Shown here: piece after piece, positions 1-5,322 of the stretch
How the letters are laid out: every line of letters starts with the position of its first letter
Numbering within the stretch: the stretch's first letter is position 1
Source: an uncultured Lachnospiraceae bacterium
GTDB taxonomy: Bacteria; Bacillota; Clostridia; Lachnospirales; Lachnospiraceae
Reading direction: 5' to 3'
Length of the DNA stretch: 20,659 nucleotides
NCBI GenBank assembly: GCA_910580195.1
Contig: CAJTWA010000060.1
Span: 1-20,659 of the forward strand
Position numbers and translations under genes: made by a program
Notes under the pieces: model-generated
What the model was told of the DNA's origin: nothing
Seen by the model: the letters and a program-made list of their open reading frames with translations, nothing else
Database searches by the model: none

Positions 1-52
1 CCCCTCAAGATTGAGGGGATAGGGGAGTTGAAGTGGGCTTGCCCACTTTGTT
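1..52 (+). repeat. Dispersed two-hairpin repeat, copy A (cut by window start)
   Basis: Two adjacent short palindromes are visible: CCCCTCAA/TTGAGGGG at 1-18 and AAGTGGGC/GCCCACTT at 31-48. The same 52 bases recur in inverted orientation at 2580-2631 with one difference (position 19, A versus T). Copy B continues beyond the point where this copy is cut off, so the window begins inside the repeat. It resembles a REP/MITE-like intergenic element; the family is not identified. Confidence 0.8.
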
Positions 53-97
53 CTGGGAATTCCAGAAGACAGGCAGCAGGTTTTTCAGGAGAATTTT

Positions 98-445
98 ATG
101 GATTGGTATAAGGAATTTTATGCAGGCGAAGGCATTGCAGCAAAAAAGAACTGGATAAAATGGAAAATCCTCCACCATGCGGGGCTGCCCGGCATTTATG
201 TGGTTACGCTAAGCAGCAACCCGCAGAACCTGCTGGACATTATCCCCTCATGGGAACTCATGCAGGGCTATTACCCCAAATCCGGCCTTTTGGCAGTAGG
301 CGTGGACAAGGGGTATGAGAACGCCATGGAACTGGCAGGGATGATTGTAATGGATGTGTACCAAAAGACCGGGATCTTTCAGGTACGGGAATACTTCCTT
401 GAAAAACATAGGGAGAACACAAGGAGAAGGCACAGATGGAAATAA
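98..445 (+). CDS. Conserved-looking hypothetical protein upstream of the DUF2953 gene
   Basis: A 115-residue soluble protein of unrecognised family. It has an aromatic N-terminus (MDWYKEFY), a central segment that may be a small alpha/beta fold and a very basic C-terminus (RRRHRWK). A purine-rich site (AGGAG at about 87-91) sits six bases before the ATG, which supports this start. The gene overlaps the next one by 10 bases, so the two are probably translationally coupled and part of a ytfI-gerW type operon. I see no signal peptide, membrane segment or catalytic motif. The operon promoter would lie before the window or in the short spacer after the repeat. No function is assigned. Confidence 0.7.
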   Translation: MDWYKEFYAGEGIAAKKNWIKWKILHHAGLPGIYVVTLSSNPQNLLDIIPSWELMQGYYPKSGLLAVGVDKGYENAMELAGMIVMDVYQKTGIFQVREYFLEKHRENTRRRHRWK

Positions 446-1587
446 TCTTTGTAATCCTCAAGGCTATCGGCATCCTTCTGGCAATCCTGCTGCTGTTGTG
501 CGTAACGCTGTTTGTAGTTCCGGTCCGTTACCGCGTCAGCATAACCATGCAGGAAGAAACCGAGGGGAAAGCAGCCATCCACTGGCTGCTCCACCTCTTA
601 GATGTAAGGATATATTATAAGGAAAAAAAAGTTTCCTATAAAATCCGGATTTTCGGCATCCCCATACCTTTGGGCCAGAAGAAAAACGGAGAGGGAAAGG
701 GAATAAAGAAAAGGGAAAAAGAGAAAAATAGTTCGGGAAAACAAGAATCTCCCGAAGGGCTTCCCCAAGAGCTTCCTTTGGAAGAAAGCCATCCTGCCGA
801 AAAAGAAGGCTCTTCCGGGCAAGGTATTGCGGGAAAAGAAAGCGCCCTAGAGCGAAATAATTTAGGCAAAGAAAATGCTTTCAAGCAGGAGATATTAGAA
901 AAAGAAAATACTTTCAAGCAGGAGATATTAGAAAAAGAAAGCTCCGCCAGGCAAGGCGCCTTGGATGAAGATACTCCCCAAAATGGCGGGAGTTCCACAG
1001 AAAATGGGGTTCCTGCCAAAGATGGAACACCCAACCGTAAGGATGCAAAAGGCAGCGGCCCAAAAAGCGTAGAAAAAAGTAAGGATAAAAAAACACATGG
1101 AAACAAAGGGTTTGCGCATAAAATTAAATCAAGGTTCAACAAAAGAAAGCACAAACCCAAGCCCCAAAAGCAGCAGGGAGGTGGCACAGAAGGCGGACGG
1201 CTGGCTTCACTGAAAGCCCAGTTCCAAAGGATTAAGGAGATGGTTTCCGAGGAAACGAACCAAGCGGCATTTTTCCATGCCCTGCGGGAAATCCGGTACC
1301 TTTTGCGCCACTATATCCCGGGGACGGTTTCCGGGAACCTGACGTTTTCCATGGGGAACCCAGAACTGACCGGGAAGGCGTTAGGGGGGCTGAGCCTGCT
1401 GCCGTTCTGGGCAAGGTCGCGGATGGTGGTAATGCCGGATTTCCTTTCCGAATCCTTTTACGCTAAGGGGATCCTCTATGTGGCAGGGCATATCCGGTTC
1501 CTGCACCTGCCCGTTTTGGGAATCCGCCTGCTGGCGGATAAGAATATCCGGAAATTAATACGGGACATCAGGAGCCAACTGCAGTAA
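436..1587 (+). CDS. DUF2953 family membrane-anchored protein (YtfI-like)
   Basis: A 383-residue protein with one N-terminal membrane segment (about residues 5-30, rich in I, L and V) followed by a region like the DUF2953 N-terminal part (VPVRYRVSI, then KIRIFGIPI at 69-77). The C-terminal part (about 285-383) is also DUF2953-like, with a beta-rich VSGNLTFSMGNPELTG stretch. Between them, about residues 83-255 form a highly charged, low-complexity linker containing four 11-residue repeats. In Bacillus the DUF2953 gene ytfI lies directly before ytfJ/gerW, and gerW follows here 135 bases downstream, which supports the assignment. The start ATG has AAGGAG at 421-426 and overlaps the preceding gene. 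Its biochemical role is unknown; a sporulation-linked role is inferred from context only. Confidence 0.75.
   Translation: MEIIFVILKAIGILLAILLLLCVTLFVVPVRYRVSITMQEETEGKAAIHWLLHLLDVRIYYKEKKVSYKIRIFGIPIPLGQKKNGEGKGIKKREKEKNSSGKQESPEGLPQELPLEESHPAEKEGSSGQGIAGKESALERNNLGKENAFKQEILEKENTFKQEILEKESSARQGALDEDTPQNGGSSTENGVPAKDGTPNRKDAKGSGPKSVEKSKDKKTHGNKGFAHKIKSRFNKRKHKPKPQKQQGGGTEGGRLASLKAQFQRIKEMVSEETNQAAFFHALREIRYLLRHYIPGTVSGNLTFSMGNPELTGKALGGLSLLPFWARSRMVVMPDFLSESFYAKGILYVAGHIRFLHLPVLGIRLLADKNIRKLIRDIRSQLQ
838..969 (+). repeat. 33-bp in-frame tandem repeat in the DUF2953 linker
   Basis: Four consecutive 33-base units encode 11 residues each: ESALERNNLGK, ENAFKQEILEK, ENTFKQEILEK and ESSARQGALDE. 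Units two (871-903) and three (904-936) differ at one base; the outer two are degenerate. The repeat stays in frame and lies within the charged linker (protein residues 135-178), not in the conserved domains. Confidence 0.85.
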
Positions 1588-1722
1588 AAGCAGGGCTTCA
1601 TGCGGTATAACCCAAATTAGCGATGGAACCGGAACCAAGTAATCAAGGACAGCTATTATATAAGGAACAAAGCAATTTAGGAACAACTATTAAAATAAAA
1701 GGAATCACAGGAGGGCCATGAT

Positions 1723-2160
1723 ATGCAGGAGAATAATTTCAACACAACCGTCCAGTCATTATTTAAGGGGATGGATAGCTTTATTACCACAAAGACAGTC
1801 GTAGGGGAGGCAGTCAACATCGGGGACACCATTATCCTCCCATTGATAGAGGTTTCCTTCGGGGTAGGCGCCGGGGCGTTCTGCCAGGAAAAGAAGAACA
1901 ACGCTGGCGGAGGGATGGGCGGGCGCATCACCCCAAGCGCAGTCCTAGTCATCCAAAACGGCACCACGAAGCTGGTAAATATCAAGAACCAAGACGGCAT
2001 CACCAAGATTCTGGACATGGTGCCGGAACTGGTAAACAAATTCACCGAGCGCAGCTCCAAGAAGCAGCACAAAGGGGACGAAGCCGCAAGGGAGGCGGCA
2101 GCGCAGGAGCTGTCAGAAAAGCTGAACATTTCCAAAGAGGATGGGAAAGCAGGGGAATAA
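1723..2160 (+). CDS. gerW: GerW family sporulation protein (YtfJ)
   Basis: A 145-residue protein of the GerW/YtfJ family. The signature is a hydrophobic beta-rich core, with VVGEAVNIGDTIILPLIEVS (about 26-45) followed by FGVGAGAF and a glycine-rich GGGMGGRITPSAVLVI stretch. In Bacillus subtilis this family is made in the forespore and is linked to spore germination or lysozyme resistance. The C-terminal tail (about 105-145) is charged and likely helical. AGGAGGG at 1709-1715 gives good spacing to the ATG at 1723; the ATG at 1718 is out of frame. The upstream DUF2953 gene matches the ytfI-ytfJ order of Bacillus. The 135-base gap may hold a separate promoter, but I could not recognise a convincing sporulation-sigma site. 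A terminator hairpin follows. Confidence 0.9.
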   Translation: MQENNFNTTVQSLFKGMDSFITTKTVVGEAVNIGDTIILPLIEVSFGVGAGAFCQEKKNNAGGGMGGRITPSAVLVIQNGTTKLVNIKNQDGITKILDMVPELVNKFTERSSKKQHKGDEAAREAAAQELSEKLNISKEDGKAGE

Positions 2161-2226
2161 AGCCCCGGCAGCATTTTAGCCGGCAGGCAGGAAGGGAATT
2201 TTCAGGCAGAAGGAATTTTTTCAGGG

Positions 2227-2266
2227 AGAGGGCATATATTTAGTAGTAATATATGCTCTTTTTCTG
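2227..2266 (+). terminator. Rho-independent terminator after gerW
   Basis: GCATATATT (2232-2240) pairs perfectly with AATATATGC (2248-2256). The stem is extended by AGAGG against TCTTT with two wobble pairs, and a T-rich tail (CTCTTTTTCTGG) follows. It ends only a few bases before the start of the small membrane-protein gene, so read-through may matter for that gene. Confidence 0.75.
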
Positions 2267-2274
2267 GTGATGGC

Positions 2275-2412
2275 ATGAAACGGCTGATTGGTTTTATACT
2301 GTTTTGGATTGCAGTTGGGATGGCAATCATGATTTTCCTGCCCAATGAAGTGTTAGGGATTTTGATTATCCTCGTCTTGCTGTTGCTGGGATATAACCTG
2401 TTCTGCTGCTGA
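2275..2412 (+). CDS. Small membrane protein, 45 residues
   Basis: An ATG at 2275 opens a 45-codon frame ending in TGA at 2412. The protein is almost entirely hydrophobic: it starts MKRLIGFILFWIAVGMAIMI, has a central PNEVLG turn, continues with a second L/I/V-rich span, and ends GYNLFCC. This gives two short membrane spans separated by a Pro-Asn-Glu turn, a hairpin topology, with a terminal Cys-Cys. It resembles small uncharacterised membrane proteins I associate with Clostridia, but I do not recognise a named family. A weak ribosome site (GGTGA at 2266-2270) lies close to the start, right after the gerW terminator, so expression may depend on read-through. The strongly patterned amino-acid composition over the whole frame argues against chance. 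Confidence 0.65.
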   Translation: MKRLIGFILFWIAVGMAIMIFLPNEVLGILIILVLLLLGYNLFCC

Positions 2413-2468
2413 TTGGAGATTTCCCAAAATCCCCATAAAATGTATGGTATTTTCAGGCAGCACATTAG

Positions 2469-2526
2469 GACTGTCCAGAAATAGCTTTTAAATTCTGCCC
2501 ACGGTTTAAAGGTTATTTCTGGGCAG
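2469..2526. repeat. Long imperfect inverted repeat
   Basis: ACTGTCCAGAAATAG at the left pairs with the reverse complement of TTATTTCTGGGCAGT at the right, continuing through CTTTTAAA against TTTAAAGG. The arms are about 23 bases with three mismatches or wobbles around a 12-base loop. No T-tract follows on the plus strand. It may be part of a composite repeat with the structures at 2580-2772. Confidence 0.7.
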
Positions 2527-2579
2527 TTCCTTAGATTTCCCAGAATATTGCAGGCGGCGGGGAGTAAAGTCCATGGAAT

Positions 2580-2700
2580 AACAAAGTGGGCAAGCCCACT
2601 TCAACTCCCCTAACCCCTCAATCTTGAGGGGCTTGTTCACTTTGCGCGCCGAGCACGGTCGCCTTGGCGACATAATACCCTTCGTGCGAGTGCGCATCCC
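2580..2700 (-). repeat. Dispersed two-hairpin repeat, copy B, with structured extension
   Basis: 2580-2631 is the reverse complement of window bases 1-52 (51 of 52 identical). The adjoining 2632-2700 folds as well: GTCGCC-TT-GGCGAC forms a hairpin, and GCACG pairs with CGTGC around it, with GCGC against GCGC outside. The extension cannot be compared because copy A is truncated. A minus-strand open frame across this element (2506-2697) looks like a chance frame through repeat sequence. Confidence 0.75.
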
Positions 2701-2714
2701 CCGGAGGGTTTTTA

Positions 2715-2772
2715 TCTTATAGGAAATTCATGCACTTCATCACTTCACAGTGGCACGGTATTTCCTATAAGA
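2715..2772. repeat. Perfect 13-bp inverted repeat
   Basis: TCTTATAGGAAAT (2715-2727) is exactly complementary to ATTTCCTATAAGA (2760-2772), with a 32-base loop containing a further CACT/AGTG pairing. The role is unknown. A fragment of one arm (CTTATAGGAA) also occurs at 7924-7933 without a partner. Confidence 0.75.
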
Positions 2773-2781
2773 CAACAAATA

Positions 2782-2817
2782 GGAGCAGCCCATTGTTTGC
2801 CCAACAACGGCTGCTCC
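2782..2817 (-). terminator. Terminator of rpmB
   Basis: GGAGCAGCC (2782-2790) pairs with GGCTGCTCC (2809-2817), and the inner TTGTT/AACAA extends the stem around a five-base loop. On the minus strand it lies 25 bases past the rpmB stop and is followed by the T-rich TATTTGTTGTC. Confidence 0.7.
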
Positions 2818-2842
2818 CTTATTTTCCCATAAAGCTTTTGGC

Positions 2843-3034
2843 TTACGCCCGTTCTACTTTTCCGCTTCTCAAGCAAGAAGTACAAACATACATCTTCTTA
2901 GAGTTAGGGCTTCCAGCTACCTTGCACCTTACGGATTTAATGTTAGCTCTCCACATCCTTCTGGTCTTTTTATGAGAATGGCTGACATTGTTCCCGAATT
3001 GCGCGCCTTTTCCGCAAATGCTGCATTTTGCCAT
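2843..3034 (-). CDS. rpmB: 50S ribosomal protein L28, four-cysteine form
   Basis: A 63-residue L28 protein of the large ribosomal subunit. It starts MAKCSICGKGAQFGNNVSHS and carries the family segment KKTRRMWRANIKSVR. Two CxxC pairs (C4/C7 and C51/C54) indicate the zinc-binding form of L28. The ATG at 3034 has AAGGAGGTGC eight bases upstream and gives the standard N-terminus; a longer frame to 3070 would add 12 residues with no support. The gene is single, diverges from the Asp23-like gene as in Bacillus (rpmB / yloU), and has its own promoter and terminator. Confidence 0.97.
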   Translation of the reverse strand: MAKCSICGKGAQFGNNVSHSHKKTRRMWRANIKSVRCKVAGSPNSKKMYVCTSCLRSGKVERA

Positions 3035-3090
3035 AATAGCACCTCCTTGCACCGTACTAAGCCCGTACAAAACGAACTCACAACAAGGCT

Positions 3091-3119
3091 ATTCTAACAG
3101 ATAGGGGCTAAGATTGCAA
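3091..3119 (-). promoter_or_regulatory. Sigma-A type promoter of rpmB
   Basis: Read on the minus strand: -35 TTGCAA (3114-3119), a 17-base spacer, and -10 TAGAAT (3091-3096) preceded by TGT, an extended -10. It lies 57 bases before the rpmB start codon. Confidence 0.75.
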
Positions 3120-3157
3120 GGGAAAAATGAATTTTTTGTAAAAAGAGAAAATATGTG

Positions 3158-3186
3158 TTTCATTTTTCTGAAAAAGCGGTTATAAT
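3158..3186 (+). promoter_or_regulatory. Likely promoter of the Asp23-fakA-recG operon
   Basis: A perfect TATAAT (-10) lies at 3181-3186, with a poor -35 (TTTCAT, 3158-3163) 17 bases upstream. The -35 region overlaps one arm of a perfect 10-bp inverted repeat (GAAAAATGAA at 3122-3131, TTCATTTTTC at 3159-3168) that could be an operator. Confidence 0.6.
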
Positions 3187-3224
3187 AAAAACAATGAGGA
3201 TATGAATTTTTGGAGGTTATGTTT

Positions 3225-3581
3225 ATGAAAGGACAAGTGGACACACAATATGGCAGGGTGTTAATTGATACAGACGTAATTGCAATCTATGCAGGCTCTG
3301 TGGCAGTGGAATGTTTCGGGATTGTAGGCATGGCTGCCGTAAATATGAAGGACGGCTTGGTAAGGCTGTTAAAGCGCGATTATTTAAACCATGGGATCAA
3401 TGTCACATTGAACAACAACAAGATTACACTGGATTTCCATGTAATCGTATCTTATGGCGTTAGTATTTCTACTGTTTCTGATAACCTAATCAGCACGGTG
3501 AAGTACCGGGTAGAGGAATTTACCGGTATGGAAATCGAGAAAGTCAACATCTTTGTTGAAGGTGTCAGAGTGATTGATTAA
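3225..3581 (+). CDS. Asp23/Gls24 family envelope stress protein (YloU-like)
   Basis: A 118-residue Asp23 family protein (DUF322). Landmarks are GRVLIDTDVIAIYAGSVAVE near the N-terminus, a central GIVGMAAVN, a KITLDFHVIVSYG strand segment, and the closing VNIFVEGVRV. The family associates with the membrane or cell envelope in Gram-positive bacteria; the molecular role is poorly defined. GGAGG at 3212-3216 is eight bases before the ATG at 3225, whereas the in-frame ATG at 3219 is too close, so 3225 is preferred. It is the first gene of an operon with fakA (13-base gap), as in yloU-yloV of Bacillus. Confidence 0.92.
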   Translation: MKGQVDTQYGRVLIDTDVIAIYAGSVAVECFGIVGMAAVNMKDGLVRLLKRDYLNHGINVTLNNNKITLDFHVIVSYGVSISTVSDNLISTVKYRVEEFTGMEIEKVNIFVEGVRVID

Positions 3582-3594
3582 GGAGGAAAGAAAA

Positions 3595-5298
3595 GTGGCG
3601 GTAACTACAATTGACGCACCTATGCTTGCGAAAATGTTTTTGGCAGGCGCAAAGAACCTGGATGCGAAGAAAGAATGGATTAACGAACTGAACGTATTTC
3701 CCGTGCCGGACGGGGACACTGGAACCAACATGACAATGACGATTATGTCCGCGGCGGCAGAGGTCCAAAACCTTGGGGCGTCCCCGGACATGGCATCCTT
3801 GGCAAAGGCAATCTCTTCTGGCTCCCTCCGTGGGGCAAGGGGGAATTCCGGGGTTATTTTATCCCAGTTGTTCCGTGGCTTTACCAAGGGAATCAGCAAA
3901 TATGAAGTAGTTGACGTAGTGATATTGTGCGATGCGCTCCAGAAGGCAGTGGAAACGGCCTACAAGGCGGTTATGAAGCCCAAGGAAGGCACCATCCTCA
4001 CCGTTGCCAAAGGCGGCGCAGACAAGGCGCTGGAGCTGATTGGGGAAACGGACGACCTTGTGGTATTCTTGGATGAAGTCATCAAACATGCGAATTATGT
4101 GCTGAGCCAGACGCCGGAAATGCTCCCCGTGCTGAAGCAGGCAGGCGTCGTGGATTCTGGCGGGCAAGGCCTGATGACTGTGTTGGAAGGGGCTTATAAC
4201 GCGCTGATTGGGAAAGAGGTTGACATTTCCATTGCGCCCGCTTCTGCAGGCAGCGGCGTGGTGAAGATTTCCCAGCAGGCAGAGCAGGATATCAAGTTTG
4301 GGTATTGTACAGAATTTATCGTTGTGCTGAACCGCCCATTGGAAGAAAAAGAAGAGATGGATTTCAAGGCATATCTGGAATCTATCGGGGATTCCATTGT
4401 GGTAGTTGCAGACGACGACGTGACAAAGGTCCATGTACATACCAATGACCCCGGCCTTGCAATCCAGCGGGCGTTGGAATATGGATCTTTAAGCAAAATA
4501 AAAATTGACAACATGCGGGAGGAGCATCAGGAAAAATTAATTAAGGATGCTGAGAAAGCCGCGGCAGAACAGAAAGCCGCAGATGAAAAGAAGCGTTCCG
4601 AGAAGGATGCGCTGGAAGAGGCGCAGAAAGCCCCTAAGAAGGACATGGGCTTTATCTCCGTTTCCATCGGGGAAGGGATTAACGAAATTTTCAAAGGGCT
4701 TGGGGTGGATTACATCATTGCCGGCGGCCAGACCATGAACCCCAGCACGGAAGACATGCTCAATGCCATTGAGGACGTCAACGCAGACAATATTTTCATC
4801 CTTCCCAATAACAAGAACATTATCCTTGCAGCAAACCAAGCGGCATCTTTGATTGAGGAGAAAAATATTTTTGTTATCCCCAGCAAGACCGTGCCCCAAG
4901 GCATTACTGCGCTGATTAATTTCATGCCGGACAGCAGCCCGGAGGAAAATGCGGCACGGATGACGGAAGAGCTCTCCAGCGTAAAAACTGGGCAGGTGAC
5001 TTATGCCGTAAGGGACACCCTGATTGACGACAAATCCATTAAGCAGGGGGATTATATGGGCATGGGCGACAGCTCCATCCTGTCCGTAGGCAAGGACATG
5101 GATGCTGTCATTAAGGATTTGGTAGCCCAGTTAGTGGATGAGGATTCTGCCATTATCAGCATTTATTACGGGGAAGAAATTGAAGAGGCTGCAGCTAACA
5201 AACTGGGGGCTGAGCTGGAAGAAGCTTACCCGGACTGCGAAGTGGAAGTACATTCCGGCGGGCAGCCGATTTACTACTATGTGATTTCGGTAGAATAA
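3595..5298 (+). CDS. fakA: DAK2/DegV-type fatty acid kinase FakA (YloV)
   Basis: A 567-residue kinase that phosphorylates fatty acids held by a FakB binding protein, feeding exogenous fatty acids into phospholipid synthesis. The N-terminal DhaL/DAK2 nucleotide-binding domain shows DGDTGTNM (39-46), RGARGNSGVILSQLFRG (79-95) and DSGGQGL (187-193). A middle domain (about 235-310) is followed by a charged, Ala/Lys/Glu-rich helical linker (about 312-350). The C-terminal DegV-like domain has GGQTMNPSTEDM (378-389). The GTG start at 3595 has AAGGAGG eight bases upstream and yields MAVTTIDAPMLAKMF; a longer frame would start before the ribosome site. No fakB lies in the window. It sits between the Asp23-like gene and recG, as in Firmicutes generally. 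Confidence 0.93.
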   Translation: MAVTTIDAPMLAKMFLAGAKNLDAKKEWINELNVFPVPDGDTGTNMTMTIMSAAAEVQNLGASPDMASLAKAISSGSLRGARGNSGVILSQLFRGFTKGISKYEVVDVVILCDALQKAVETAYKAVMKPKEGTILTVAKGGADKALELIGETDDLVVFLDEVIKHANYVLSQTPEMLPVLKQAGVVDSGGQGLMTVLEGAYNALIGKEVDISIAPASAGSGVVKISQQAEQDIKFGYCTEFIVVLNRPLEEKEEMDFKAYLESIGDSIVVVADDDVTKVHVHTNDPGLAIQRALEYGSLSKIKIDNMREEHQEKLIKDAEKAAAEQKAADEKKRSEKDALEEAQKAPKKDMGFISVSIGEGINEIFKGLGVDYIIAGGQTMNPSTEDMLNAIEDVNADNIFILPNNKNIILAANQAASLIEEKNIFVIPSKTVPQGITALINFMPDSSPEENAARMTEELSSVKTGQVTYAVRDTLIDDKSIKQGDYMGMGDSSILSVGKDMDAVIKDLVAQLVDEDSAIISIYYGEEIEEAAANKLGAELEEAYPDCEVEVHSGGQPIYYYVISVE

Positions 5299-5322
5299 AA
5301 GCGGATGAAAGGAGCAATCCCT

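Noticed and set aside
636..1187. 183-residue minus-strand frame opposite the DUF2953 linker
   Set aside because: It is a shadow of the low-complexity, Lys/Glu-rich linker read backwards as Phe/Ser/Leu-rich sequence.
2506..2697. 63-residue minus-strand open frame
   Set aside because: It runs through the dispersed hairpin repeat and has no family features; its coding look comes from GC-rich palindromes.
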